Below, piece after piece: positions 35,165-45,864 of a stretch of 64,000 bases of DNA. Each line of letters begins with the position of its first letter. The stretch's first letter is position 1. Location: contig NZ_JAHUWZ010000005.1 of the NCBI RefSeq assembly GCF_019218755.1, positions 124,001 to 188,000 of the forward strand. The letters are read 5' to 3'. The stretch is from Acidovorax sp. sif1233 (lineage in GTDB: Bacteria; Pseudomonadota; Gammaproteobacteria; Burkholderiales; Burkholderiaceae_C). The notes beneath the pieces were generated by a model. That model was not told where the DNA came from. It worked only from the letters and a program-made list of their open reading frames with translations, and did not search any database. The position numbers and the translations under genes were made by a program.

Positions 35165-36622
35165 TCACAGCGGTGGGACCCGGTGCGACCAGGGGTCGGC
35201 CTGTTCCAGTTCATAGGCCAGTGCGAACAGCGTCTGCTCGTCGCCGACCCGCGCCGCGAAATGGTTGCCGATGGGCAGGCCGCGCGCGCTCAGCCCCAGC
35301 GGGACCGACATCGCCGGCGTGCCCGCCACGTTGTGCAGCGGCGTGTACGACGCATAGCGCATCAGCCGGGCCCACAGCGTGGCGCCGGGCACGGTGGGGG
35401 CAAGCCACCCCAGCGGTGGCGGCTCGCTGGCGGCCACCGGGCTGAGCACGACATCCACGGCGTCGAACCAGGCATTCACCTGCGCGCCCACGGCGGCAAA
35501 GTGCGCGCCGGCGCGTGCCGCCGCGCCGGCGGGGAGCGCGCGCGCGTGCCCTGCCAGGTGCAGGGTCCAGGGCTCCAGCAGCGTGTCGGGCGGGCGGCCC
35601 GTGCCCTCGGCCTGCTGCAGCGCCCGCTCGGCGCCGCCGCTCCAGGCCACCATGAAGGCATCGAAGAACCGCTCGCCGTCGATGCCGTGCGCAAAAGGCA
35701 GAACCTGGTGCCCAAGCCGTTCGCACAGCCGCGCGACCCGGGTGACTTCCTGCAGCACGGCGGGGTCCGGCATCTCGCCAAAGAGGTTCTGCGGCGCGAA
35801 GCCAATGCGCAGGCGCCGGGCCGAGGGCCCGTGCACCGCGGGCATGGGCGGCAGCGGCGCGGCGCCATCGCCGCGCTGGTTCCACCAGAACAGCGTGGCG
35901 CTGTCGCGCACCGTGCGGCTCACCGCGTGGTCGACACCGGCATCGCGCGGGCCGGAGCCCTGCATGCGCGAGCGGCTGGGCTTGAGCCCGAACAGCCCGC
36001 AGCACGAGGCGGGGATGCGGATCGAGCCACCGCCATCCGTCGCGTGCGCCATGGGCAGCATGCCCGCGGCCACGGCCGCCGCGGCGCCGCCCGAGGAACC
36101 ACCCGGGGAGTGCAGCGGGTTCCAGGGATTGCGGACCGGGCCGCCAAGCAGGGGTTCGGTGGTGGCGCTGAGCTGGAACTCGGGCGTTGCCGTCTTGCCG
36201 ATGGCGATCAGCCCGCTGGCTTCGCAGCGCGCCACCAGCGGCGACGAGGCGCTGGAAAGTGCCGCCTCCGCCTGCAGGCGCGAGCCGCTGCGCCGGTGCG
36301 TGCCTTGCAGGTCGACCGCGTCCTTGTAGGCAAACGGCACGCCCCAGAAGGGCCCGGGGGAGGGCGGCCCCTGCCACTGGCCGCGGGCCCGGTCGGGGCA
36401 GAGTTCCACCAGCGCCTGCAGCCTGGGATTGACGTCCGCCACGCGCGCCAGGCTGGCCTGCACCAGCTGCGCGGGTTGCAGATGGCCCGCCCGCACCAGC
36501 GCTGCCTGGGCCGTGGCATCGAGCGCCAGCAGGCCGTGGGTGGCGCCGCGGGCGAAAGCGGGGCGCAGGGGGGCGCCCAGTGCGGTCAGGCCCATCAGGC
36601 CCAGAAGATCTCGTCGTTGCAT
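35165..36622 (-). CDS. Amidase signature family protein, secreted
   Basis: A 485-residue enzyme with a twin-arginine-like leader (MQRRDLLGLMGLTALGAPLRPAFA), suggesting periplasmic location. The amidase-signature Ser-Ser-Lys triad is visible: Lys in PFAYKDAVDL, the glycine-rich SPGGSSGGAAAAVAAGMLP with the cis-serine, and DGGGSIRIPASCCGLFGLKPSRSR with the nucleophilic serine in GGSIRIPA. The family hydrolyses amides of short or peptide-linked substrates. It is divergent from an AraC-type regulator with only 75 bases between starts, so the AraC protein probably controls it. Confidence 0.9.
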   Translation of the reverse strand: MQRRDLLGLMGLTALGAPLRPAFARGATHGLLALDATAQAALVRAGHLQPAQLVQASLARVADVNPRLQALVELCPDRARGQWQGPPSPGPFWGVPFAYKDAVDLQGTHRRSGSRLQAEAALSSASSPLVARCEASGLIAIGKTATPEFQLSATTEPLLGGPVRNPWNPLHSPGGSSGGAAAAVAAGMLPMAHATDGGGSIRIPASCCGLFGLKPSRSRMQGSGPRDAGVDHAVSRTVRDSATLFWWNQRGDGAAPLPPMPAVHGPSARRLRIGFAPQNLFGEMPDPAVLQEVTRVARLCERLGHQVLPFAHGIDGERFFDAFMVAWSGGAERALQQAEGTGRPPDTLLEPWTLHLAGHARALPAGAAARAGAHFAAVGAQVNAWFDAVDVVLSPVAASEPPPLGWLAPTVPGATLWARLMRYASYTPLHNVAGTPAMSVPLGLSARGLPIGNHFAARVGDEQTLFALAYELEQADPWSHRVPPL

Positions 36623-36697
36623 GGTGTGTTTGCACAGGGAATGAAGGAGAGGGCCATCGTCCCTGGGCCGGGCCGCGCCAGCTTGTATAAAAGCGCC

Positions 36698-37609
36698 ATG
36701 GCCGCGCTTTTTTGCTACCACCTGCTGCCCGCCTGCCTGGGCGATATCGACGAACGCCCCCACGCGCTGCTGGCGCGGGCCGTGCGCACGCAGATGCAGG
36801 GCTTCGTCACCCACCAGGCATATGTGGCGCAGGTGCTGCGCGGCGGCCCGCAGGCGCGCGGGCAAGAGGCCCGGCGGGAGGCGCGCCTTGCGCTGCTGTG
36901 TGCGCTGGACCTGAACCCGGTGCAGGCGCTCCTGGCGCCCTCGGCCGCCGTGGGCCGTGGGCCCTCTGCGTTCGTGGACCGCTGGAACGCCTACAACCGG
37001 ATGGCGCCCCTGGGCGTCAACACGCAGCTCGATGGCCAGGGCGCGCTGCGGCGGGAATCCCCCATGCTGCCGGACCGCGCCCTGCGTGCCGCGGCGCAGC
37101 GCAGTGCGGACATCCGCGCGGGCATTGCCGCCTCGTGCGTGAGCGTGCTGGCGCGCGGCGGCACCAGCGGCAGCCCGGCGGATGCGCCGCGCACGCTGCA
37201 GTCCCTGGCGCGGCGGCTGGGGTGCGCGAACGAGGTGCTGGACCTGCTGGCCTGGTGGCGCGAGGAGCCTGCCCTGGCCCTGCCCGACGCCGCCCGCCGC
37301 CTGGGTCGCAGCGCGCGCCAGCTGCAACGCGATCTGGCCCGGCACGGCCTGGGCTTTGCCACGCTGCGCCAGGCCGCCCGCATCGAGCACGCGCAGCAGG
37401 CCCTGCTTGGCGGCACGGCCAGCCTGACGGGCATCGCGCATGCCGCGGGGTTCTTCGACTCCGCGCACTTCGTGCATGGCTGGCAGCGTGCCTGTGGCGT
37501 CAGCCCCAGCCAGTACCGGCAGCTGGCCGGTCGCCTGGACGCCCGGGGCTCCCTCTGCGCCCCGGGGACCGTGCGCAGAGGGGTGGATGTCGTGGAAAAC
37601 GCGCAATAG
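36698..37609 (+). CDS. AraC-type regulator with unrecognised N-terminal domain
   Basis: A 303-residue protein. The last 110 residues contain the two AraC helix-turn-helix units (ALPDAARRLGRSARQLQRDLARHGLGFATLRQAARIEHAQQAL and LTGIAHAAGFFDSAHFVHGWQRACGVSPSQYRQL). The first 190 residues do not look like the usual cupin or GATase sensor; I recognise no family (LDLNPVQALLAPSAAVGRGPSAFVDRWNAYNRM). It lies between the divergent amidase gene and the downstream family-5 solute-binding protein gene, 54 bases away, and may regulate both. Confidence 0.8.
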   Translation: MAALFCYHLLPACLGDIDERPHALLARAVRTQMQGFVTHQAYVAQVLRGGPQARGQEARREARLALLCALDLNPVQALLAPSAAVGRGPSAFVDRWNAYNRMAPLGVNTQLDGQGALRRESPMLPDRALRAAAQRSADIRAGIAASCVSVLARGGTSGSPADAPRTLQSLARRLGCANEVLDLLAWWREEPALALPDAARRLGRSARQLQRDLARHGLGFATLRQAARIEHAQQALLGGTASLTGIAHAAGFFDSAHFVHGWQRACGVSPSQYRQLAGRLDARGSLCAPGTVRRGVDVVENAQ

Positions 37610-37663
37610 GTTTGGCGGTCCGCTGCGGCATATTGCGGCTTCCATCCCTGCAAAGGAAAACAT

Positions 37664-39379
37664 ATGCCCCGTAGGTTCCAGAGCTTCCTTCCTCACCTGT
37701 CTCCGCGCACTGTTGTGTCCCGCGTTGCCGCAGTGGCGCGGCACCCTGCGCACCCGCAGCCCGCCGCGCCCCGCGGGGCCGGCACCGCAAGGCCAGGCCG
37801 CCGCTGGCTCGTGCCCGCGCTGGCCATGGCGGCGTGGGTGGCCGCGATGCCGGGCGCGCACGCCAAGACGTTCCGCTGGGCCGGGTCCACCGACATCCAG
37901 TCCATGGACATCCACTCGCAGAACAGTGCCCTGGGCAATGGCATCCATGCGGCGGTGTACGAGTCGCTGGTGATGTTCAACAGCCGCACGCTCAAGGTCG
38001 AGCCGCTCCTGGCCACCTCGTGGCAGCAGGTCAGCCCCACGCAGTTGCGCGTGAAGCTGCGCCAGGGCGTGAAGTTCAGCGACGGATCGCCCATGACGGC
38101 CGACGACGTGGTGTATTCGCTGCAGCGCGCGATGAGCAAGACCTCCACCTACGCCATCTACACCCAGGGCATGGAGCGCATCGCCAAGGTCGACGGCGAG
38201 ACCATCGACATCTTCCTGAAGAACCCCAACCCGGTGCTGCTCAACCAGCTGACCGAGCTGCGCGTGATGAGCAAGGCCTGGGCCGAGAAGAACAATGCCG
38301 TGGAGCCCAAGGACATCAAGTCCAAGGACGAGACCTTCTCGCACCGCAATGCCATGGGCACCGGGCCCTTCGTGCTCAAGGAATGGGTGCCCGACCAGAA
38401 GCTGGTGTTTGCCGCCAACCCGCAGTGGTGGAACGCGGGCAAGACCGAGGGCAACGTCACCGAGATCGTCTACACACCCATCAAGTCCGAGGCCACGCGC
38501 GTCGCGGCCCTGCTCTCGGGCGAGGTCGACATGGTGCGCGACACCAGCCTGCAGGACCTGGAGCGCCTCAGGGCCAACCCGAGCATCAAGGTGATGGAGA
38601 TGGTCGAGAACCGCACCATCTACCTGGCCCTGGACCAGTTCCGCGACGAGCTGCCGGGCAGCAGCGTCAAGGGCAAGAACCCGCTCAAGGACCTGCGCGT
38701 GCGCAAGGCGCTGTACCAGGCCATCGACGTGGCCACGCTGCAGCGCGTGACCATGCGCGGCATGTCCAAGCCCACGGGCGCCATCGTCTCGCCCCTGGTC
38801 AACGGCTGGACGGAGGCGGTGGACAAGCGCCTGCCCTACGACACCAACGCGGCCAGGGCGCTGCTGGCCGATGCGGGCTACAAGGACGGCTTCGAGGTCG
38901 ATTTCGCCTGCAGCAACAACTCCATCATCCAGGACGAGAACCTGTGCCAGGCCATCACCTCGATGTGGGCGCGCGTGGGCGTCAGGGCCAAGCTGCGCAC
39001 CATGCCCTCCATCACCTACTACCCCATGGCCCAGCGGCACGAGGCCAGCATCACCCTGCTCAGCTGGGGCGTGCCGACCTTCGACGCGCTGTACACCCTG
39101 CAATCGCTCACCCGCACCAAGACCACGGGCGGCGATGGCAACTACAACCTGGGCCGCTACAGCAACGAACGCATGGACTACATCGTGGACCGCGTGAAGA
39201 CCGAGACCGACCAGCCCGTGCGCAACCGCCTGCTGACCGAAGGCCTGCAGCTGCAGAACGACACCGTGGCCAACATCCCCCTGCACAACCAGATGCTGGC
39301 CTGGGCGATGAAGAAAAATGTCGAGCTGGTGCAACGCCCCGACAACCGCATCGACTGGCGTCTGATCAAGGTGAACTAA
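37664..39379 (+). CDS. ABC transporter solute-binding protein, family 5 (peptide/opine type)
   Basis: A 571-residue periplasmic receptor. An unusually long leader of about 67 residues, rich in Arg, Pro and Ala, precedes the hydrophobic core (WLVPALAMAAWVAAMPGAHA) and cleavage before KTFRWAG. The mature part is a standard family 5 binding protein: LEPLLATSW-like strand (VEPLLATSWQQVSPTQLRVKLRQGVKFSDGSPMTADDVVYSLQRA), NAMGTGPFVLKEWVPDQKLVF and DLRVRKALYQAID. No permease or ATPase genes follow; an orphan receptor working with a transporter elsewhere, or with the neighbouring periplasmic amidase, is inferred. AAGGA before 37664 supports the start. A family A repeat begins right after the stop. 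Confidence 0.92.
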   Translation: MPRRFQSFLPHLSPRTVVSRVAAVARHPAHPQPAAPRGAGTARPGRRWLVPALAMAAWVAAMPGAHAKTFRWAGSTDIQSMDIHSQNSALGNGIHAAVYESLVMFNSRTLKVEPLLATSWQQVSPTQLRVKLRQGVKFSDGSPMTADDVVYSLQRAMSKTSTYAIYTQGMERIAKVDGETIDIFLKNPNPVLLNQLTELRVMSKAWAEKNNAVEPKDIKSKDETFSHRNAMGTGPFVLKEWVPDQKLVFAANPQWWNAGKTEGNVTEIVYTPIKSEATRVAALLSGEVDMVRDTSLQDLERLRANPSIKVMEMVENRTIYLALDQFRDELPGSSVKGKNPLKDLRVRKALYQAIDVATLQRVTMRGMSKPTGAIVSPLVNGWTEAVDKRLPYDTNAARALLADAGYKDGFEVDFACSNNSIIQDENLCQAITSMWARVGVRAKLRTMPSITYYPMAQRHEASITLLSWGVPTFDALYTLQSLTRTKTTGGDGNYNLGRYSNERMDYIVDRVKTETDQPVRNRLLTEGLQLQNDTVANIPLHNQMLAWAMKKNVELVQRPDNRIDWRLIKVN

Positions 39380-39503
39380 CCCCCTGAGTCGCTTCGCGTC
39401 ATCCCTCTTTCTCTCAAATCGCTGCTCGATTTGGGAAGGGGGACGCCCCCAGCGCGGCGGGGCGGCCCTTGCGCGGGGGCACTGGCGTCGGGCGCGCCAG
39501 TTG
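39380..39503 (+). repeat. Dispersed intergenic repeat, family A, copy 3
   Basis: Begins with CCCCTGAGTCGCTTCGCG one base after the solute-binding protein stop codon. Shares TTTCTCTC, GGGAAGGGGGACGCC, GGCGGGGCGGCCCTTGCGC and GGCGCGCCAGTTG with copy 1. A perfect internal stem is CAAATCG (39415-39421) with CGATTTG (39427-39433). It lies between convergent genes. Confidence 0.75.
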
Positions 39504-39560
39504 CGTCGGCTTGCGCTTGCTGGTGATGCGGGTTCTGAGGGCCTCCTGCGCGATGGAAGG

Positions 39561-41030
39561 TCAGACAGCGTCGAGCGGAAACACCGGCCGGCGCACGTGC
39601 TTGAACGGAAACAGCGCATAGTTGGAACTGGTCACGCCGGTAGGGCTGTCGCATTCGACCAGCGCATGCGACAGCGGCACGAACACCGGGCGGCAGTACA
39701 TGCGCGACTTGAGCAGCACGAAGCGGTGCGCCGTGGGGTCCACCCCCACGCACGAGAACACCCCCAGGTCCCAGGGCTCGTGCGTCTTCTCGGTCACCAC
39801 GATGAGGGCGCTGCCGGTGTCGAACAGCACGGTGCGCCCCATCGCGCAGCGCTGCCCGGTGTAGATGGGTCCGGTCACGGTGTACTCGCCGTCGCTGATG
39901 GCGCGCACCGTGCCGCTGAGCGCCACGGGCTCCTTGGAGACGTTGAGCTGGGTGAGCGGCACCTTGTTGCCCAGGCGCACGGTGCACTGCGCGCCCACGC
40001 CGGCCGCCACGAGTTCGGCCACGGCCTCGGGGTCGCACAGCGGGCCCACGGCGATGTCCGACAGGCCCTCGGCGAGCGCGGCCTGCAAGACATCCATGGA
40101 GTCGCAGGTGCCGCCGGACATGCAGTTGTCGCTGTGGTCCAGCAGCAGCACCGGGCGCTCGGCGCCTTGCGCCAGGGTCTGTGCGCGCTGCAGCGACTGC
40201 GCCAGGGGCTCGCTGTCGTAGACGAACTCGGTGCGCTCCTGCCAGATGGCGGCCGCGATGCGGTCGGCCACGGCCTGGGCTGCTTCGGGTGCATCGGCAA
40301 GGCCGGTGACCACCACGCTCATGAACGGCGCCTCGATGTCGGCCAGCGAGAACCCCGCGAACACCGACACGGCCGGCACGCCGTCGGCCTCGGCAGCGCG
40401 GGCGGCGTCCACCGCGCGCAGCATGGCGCCCTGCAGCGTGGTGCTGCGCAGGGTGTGGCCCATCATGGGCAACTGGTGCCAGCGCACGCTGTAGCGCGCC
40501 TGGCCCTGCAGCATGGCCAGCAGCAGGCGGCCCGCGTGCTCGCCGGTCTCGTACATGTCGATGTGCGGGTAGGTCTTGAAGCCGACCATCACATCCGCGT
40601 TGGCGACCATCTTGGGCGTGATGTTGCCGTGCAGGTCCAGCGCCACGCCGATGGGCACGCCGGGCGCCGCTGCGCGCACGCGCGCGAGCAGGTCGCCTTC
40701 GCCGTCGGGGCTGTTCTCGGCCACCATGGCGCCATGCAGGTCCAGCAGGATGGCGTCGCAGCCCGGCGCTGCCTCCACGATGCGGCGGGTCAGTTCTTCG
40801 TAGGCCGCGGCGTGCACCTTGCCGCTGGGGTTAGACATGGCCGACACCGGCGTGACCAGCGTGGCGCCCAGGCCCCGGGCCAGGTCGATGAAGGCCGCCA
40901 TGGCCGTGCGCATGCCCAGGTTGTCGCGCAGGGCATCCTCGCCGTAGGTGGGCGCAAACGCCTCCAGGGGCGTGGGCACGGGCGAGAAGGTGTTGGTCTC
41001 GTGGTTCAGGCGGGCGATGAGGATCTTCAT
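39561..41030 (-). CDS. M81 family metallopeptidase (MlrC/microcystinase C-like)
   Basis: A 489-residue protein of the M81 family. The N-terminal DUF1485 part starts MKILIARLNHETNTFSPVPTPLEAF and contains AILLDLHGAMVAE and GVALDLHGNITPKMV; the C-terminal MlrC part includes VLLLDHSDNCMSGGTCDSMDVL and RCAMGRTVLFDTG. Conserved His and Asp residues are of the metal-binding type. MlrC cleaves the linear tetrapeptide of microcystin, but most relatives act on other, unknown amide substrates. Its start overlaps the stop of the carbamoylase-like gene (ATGA), so it is the last member of the Liv-type transporter operon and probably hydrolyses the imported compound or its product. Confidence 0.9.
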   Translation of the reverse strand: MKILIARLNHETNTFSPVPTPLEAFAPTYGEDALRDNLGMRTAMAAFIDLARGLGATLVTPVSAMSNPSGKVHAAAYEELTRRIVEAAPGCDAILLDLHGAMVAENSPDGEGDLLARVRAAAPGVPIGVALDLHGNITPKMVANADVMVGFKTYPHIDMYETGEHAGRLLLAMLQGQARYSVRWHQLPMMGHTLRSTTLQGAMLRAVDAARAAEADGVPAVSVFAGFSLADIEAPFMSVVVTGLADAPEAAQAVADRIAAAIWQERTEFVYDSEPLAQSLQRAQTLAQGAERPVLLLDHSDNCMSGGTCDSMDVLQAALAEGLSDIAVGPLCDPEAVAELVAAGVGAQCTVRLGNKVPLTQLNVSKEPVALSGTVRAISDGEYTVTGPIYTGQRCAMGRTVLFDTGSALIVVTEKTHEPWDLGVFSCVGVDPTAHRFVLLKSRMYCRPVFVPLSHALVECDSPTGVTSSNYALFPFKHVRRPVFPLDAV

Positions 41031-42286
41031 GCGGCGACCACCCGGGCGCTGCGCAGCATGGCCTGCAGCAAGACGTTGCACCCGGCCTCCAGGTGCTCGG
41101 GCTCCGCGTCCTCGATCTCGTTGTGGCTGATGCCGTCGGCGCAGGGCACGAAGACCATGGCCGTGGGCGCCAGGCGCGCCAGGTACACGGCGTCGTGCCC
41201 GGCACCGCTCACCACGTCCATGGCGCTGTAGCCCAGTGCCTGGGCATCGGCGCGCACGCCTTCGACCAGCGCGGGCGCAAACGGCTGCGGCGGGAAGTAC
41301 ACCACCTGCTCCACCGCGATGGGTGTGCGGTGGGCCGTGCCGATGCGCTCGCAGGCGGTGCGCAACTCCGCATCCATCTGCAGCAGCATGGCATCGTCGG
41401 CGGCGCGCAGGTCCACGGTCATGCGCACGCTGCCGGGGATCACGTTGCGCGAACTCGGGAACACCTCCAGCACGCCCACCGTGCCGCGCGCATGCGGTGC
41501 ATGGGCCAGGGCGATGCGGTTCACCTCGGCCACCAGCGTGCTGGCGGCCAGCAGGGCATCGCGGCGCAGCGCCATGGGCGTGGGGCCGGCATGGGCCTCC
41601 ATGCCCTGCACGCTCACGTCGTACCAGCGCTGACCCAGGGCACCCTGCACCACGCCGATCACGCAGCCGTTGGCCTCCAGCACCGGGCCCTGCTCGATGT
41701 GCGCCTCGAAATACGCGCCCACGGGCGGCGTGGGCCCGTGCTCGCCGTCATAGCCGATGACGGCCAGCGCCTCGGCCACGCTGGTGCCCTGCGCGTCGCG
41801 CTGGGCCAGCGCATGCTCCAGCGTGAAGGCGCCGGCGAACACGCCCGAGCCCATCATCACCGGCACGAAGCGCGAGCCCTCTTCATTGGTCCACACCGCC
41901 ACCTCGATCGGGGCTTCGGTCACGATGCCCAGGTCGTTCAGCGTGCGCACCACCTCGATGCCGGCAAGCACACCGTAGTTGCCGTCGAACTTGCCGCCCG
42001 TGGGCTGGGTATCGACGTGGCTGCCGGTCATCACCGGGGGCAGGGCGTCGTTGCGCCCCGCGCGGCGCGCGAAGATGTTGCCGATGGCGTCGGTGCGCAC
42101 GCTGCAGCCGGCCTCGCGCGCCCAGCGCACGAACAGGTCGCGGCCTTCGCCGTCCAGCGCGGTGAGGGCCAGGCGGCACACGCCGCCCTTGGGCGTGGCG
42201 CCTATCTGCGCCAGGTCCATCAGCGATTGCCACAGGCGCGCGCCGTTCACGCGCGGTTGCAGGGCAGGGGAGGGGGTCGTCGTCAT
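41027..42286 (-). CDS. Zn-dependent hydrolase, M20 family (N-carbamoyl-L-amino acid hydrolase/beta-ureidopropionase type)
   Basis: A 419-residue amidohydrolase of the carbamoylase branch of M20. Metal and catalytic motifs: MTGSHVDTQPTGGKFDGNYGVLAGIEV (His, Asp, Asp), VAVWTNEEGSRFVP (Glu-Glu), HIEQGPVLE (His), GMEAHAGPTPM with the GxAxHAG-type His, and DGISHNEIEDAEPEH at the end. These enzymes remove a carbamoyl group from N-carbamoyl amino acids or open related ureido compounds. The ATG at 42286 is used; a GTG two codons upstream is also possible. Located 25 bases after livF and overlapping the M81 gene, it suggests uptake and breakdown of a ureido or amide compound. Confidence 0.92.
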   Translation of the reverse strand: MTTTPSPALQPRVNGARLWQSLMDLAQIGATPKGGVCRLALTALDGEGRDLFVRWAREAGCSVRTDAIGNIFARRAGRNDALPPVMTGSHVDTQPTGGKFDGNYGVLAGIEVVRTLNDLGIVTEAPIEVAVWTNEEGSRFVPVMMGSGVFAGAFTLEHALAQRDAQGTSVAEALAVIGYDGEHGPTPPVGAYFEAHIEQGPVLEANGCVIGVVQGALGQRWYDVSVQGMEAHAGPTPMALRRDALLAASTLVAEVNRIALAHAPHARGTVGVLEVFPSSRNVIPGSVRMTVDLRAADDAMLLQMDAELRTACERIGTAHRTPIAVEQVVYFPPQPFAPALVEGVRADAQALGYSAMDVVSGAGHDAVYLARLAPTAMVFVPCADGISHNEIEDAEPEHLEAGCNVLLQAMLRSARVVAA

Positions 42287-42311
42287 GTCCACAGTCGAAT
42301 TCCTGAAAAAT

Positions 42312-43794
<1,483 letters not shown>

Positions 43795-43798
<4 letters not shown>

Positions 43799-44820
43799 GC
43801 GTGGCCTCCTTGCGTGGCAGATGCGTCGGCCTTGCCGCCACGGCCCTTGCCGCCACGGCCCTTGCCGCGCAGCAGGTTCCAGGCCGACTCGCCCAGGCCC
43901 CACAGGCCGCGCTGCATGCCGAGGCTCACCACCATCAGCACCACGCCCAGGATCAGCAGCCAGCGCGGCCACAGCGTGGACAGCCAGTCGCCCACCAGCA
44001 GGTAGAAGGCCGAGCCGAGCAGCGAGGCCAGCAGGTTGCCCGTGCCGCCGATCACCGTCATGACGAGGATCATCTCGCTGGTGTGGTACTCGGCGCTCGC
44101 CAGCGGGGCGATGCCCGTCATCATGGCGTGCAGCGCGCCGGCCAGGCCCGTCACCGCGCCCGAGATCACGAAGGCCTGCAGCTTGAGCAGCTTGAGGTTG
44201 TAGCCGATGGCGCCCGCGCGCTCCTCGTTGTCGCGCACCGCCAGCAGCGTGCGCCCGAAGACCGAGGCCGACACCTTCTGCAGCAGCCAGAAGGCCACCA
44301 GGAACACCGTGGCCACGAAGCCGTAGTACTGCCAGGGCGAGGCCAGCGGCCACAGCGTGAAGCCGCCCACGGCCAGCGAGGGGCGCGGGATGTCCATCAG
44401 CCCGTTGTCGCCGCCCGTGATGCCAGGCATGGAGTAGGCGAGAAAGTAGAACATCTGCGCGAAGGCCAGGGTCAGCATCACGAAGTAGGTGCCGCGCTGG
44501 CGGATGGCCACCCAGCCCACGATGGCCGCGCCCAGCGCGCCCATCACCACGGCGAGCGCCAGGGCCAGCGGCATGGGCAGGGGCCAGCGCGTGAGCGTGA
44601 GGGCGATGGTGTAGCTGCCCAGGCCGAAGAAGATGCCCTGCCCGAAGGACAGCAGCCCGGTGTGGCCCAGCAGCAGGTTGCAGCCCATGGCGGCCAGGCC
44701 ATAGATCAGCACCTCGCTGGCCAGCGAGCCCGATTGCATGGTCAGCGGCATCACCAGCACCACGGCCAGGGCCAGCAGCAGGTGGGAATTCTTGCGAAAA
44801 ATCGTCATGGCGGTGTTCAT
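43795..44820 (-). CDS. livM: ABC transporter permease, LivM-like
   Basis: A 341-residue inner-membrane permease with about nine to ten hydrophobic helices. LivM hallmarks: NLLLGHTGLLSFGQGIFFGLGSY near the N-terminus, and GRTLLAVRDNEERAGAIGYNLKLLKLQAFVISGAVTGLAGAL in the cytoplasmic coupling region. The C-terminal tail has an unusual basic Gly/Lys/Arg repeat (GKGRGGKGRGGK) of unknown role. The ATG at 44820 overlaps the livH stop; an alternative ATG four codons later exists. Confidence 0.93.
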
Positions 44821-45677
44821 CCTTTGCGGCCCAGCAGGCCATGCGGGCGCAGCAGCAGCACGGCGGCCATGGCGATGTAGATCATGAGCCGCGCCCCCTC
44901 GGGCCACACGGTGCTCATCACGCTCTGCACGATGCCGATCAGCAGGCCGCCGATCAGCGCCCCGGCAAAGCTGCCCATGCCCCCGACCACCACCACGATG
45001 AAGGCCACGCCCAGCGCCTCGATGCCCATGAAGGGCTCGGCCCCGCGCATGGGGGCGGCCAGCACGCCGGCAATCGCGGCGGTGGCCGCGCCCAGTGCGA
45101 ACACCAGGCTGAAGATGCGGAACACGTTGATGCCGAGCAGCGAGACCATCTCGGTGGATTCGCTGCCCGCGCGCACCGCGCTGCCCAGGCGCGTGCCTTC
45201 GAGCACGTACCACAGGCCCACGGCCAGCACGGCGGTGAAGCCGATCACGAACAGCCGGTACTTGGGGTAGACGATGCCGCCCCACATGACCACGCCCTGC
45301 AGCAGGTCGGGCACCGGCACGCTGTCGCCGAGCGGGCCCCACTGCAGGATCACCAGCTCCTGGATGGCCAATGCCAGGCCCACGGTGACGAGGATGTGGA
45401 ACTCGTGCGGCTTGGAATACACGTGGCGCAGCACCAGCTTTTCGGTGAGCCAGCCCAGGGCGCCCACGACCAGTGGCACCACGGCCAGCGCCAGCCAGAA
45501 GCTCAGGCCCCAGCGCGTCATCTGGAAGCAGAAGTAGGCGCCCAGCAGGTAGAACGCCCCGTGCGCGAAGTTCACGAAGCGCAGCAGGCCGAACACGATG
45601 GACAGGCCGACCGCCAGCAGGAAGTACAGCATGCCGATGCCGATCCCGTTGATGGCCTGTAGCAGGTAGATGTTCAT
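44817..45677 (-). CDS. livH: ABC transporter permease, LivH-like
   Basis: A 286-residue permease with about eight hydrophobic helices. LivH-type motifs: AINGIGIGMLYFLLAVGLSIVFGLLRFVNFAHGAFYLLGAY, then GLLIGIVQSVMSTVWPEGARLMIYIAMAAVLLLRPHGLLGRKG at the end. It forms the membrane channel with LivM. It is separated from the upstream binding-protein gene by 187 bases containing a large imperfect hairpin, which may set receptor and permease expression at different levels. Confidence 0.93.
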   Translation of the reverse strand: MNIYLLQAINGIGIGMLYFLLAVGLSIVFGLLRFVNFAHGAFYLLGAYFCFQMTRWGLSFWLALAVVPLVVGALGWLTEKLVLRHVYSKPHEFHILVTVGLALAIQELVILQWGPLGDSVPVPDLLQGVVMWGGIVYPKYRLFVIGFTAVLAVGLWYVLEGTRLGSAVRAGSESTEMVSLLGINVFRIFSLVFALGAATAAIAGVLAAPMRGAEPFMGIEALGVAFIVVVVGGMGSFAGALIGGLLIGIVQSVMSTVWPEGARLMIYIAMAAVLLLRPHGLLGRKG

Positions 45678-45773
45678 GGGCGAGAGATGGAAGGAAAAAT
45701 CCCAAGGCGCGCGGCTGCGGGCCGTGGAGGAGGGCGATGCGGCAGAGCTTGCGAGCGTCACCGCGGGTTTGCA

Positions 45774-45852
45774 TTCAGCCGGATGGCCAGGCGGGAAGCC
45801 GCAGACAGTGCGTTAGCACGGCAAGGCTTCCCAGCGACGCCAGCCGGTTGAA
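45774..45852. repeat. Large nested hairpin between binding protein and livH genes
   Basis: Outer arms TTCAGCCGG (45774) and CCGGTTGAA (ends 45852) match in eight of nine pairs, or all nine with a G-U pair. Middle arms GGGAAGCC (45793-45800) and GGCTTCCC (45825-45832) are perfect, and a TGC/GCA tip lies inside. Either an mRNA processing/attenuation hairpin or a mobile palindromic element. Confidence 0.65.
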
Positions 45853-45864
45853 GGCCAATACGTG

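Noticed and set aside
36623..39619. A very long minus-strand open frame continuous with the amidase gene
   Set aside because: The amidase has its own start and leader at 36622; the upstream extension is antisense to the AraC and receptor genes and has no recognisable domain.
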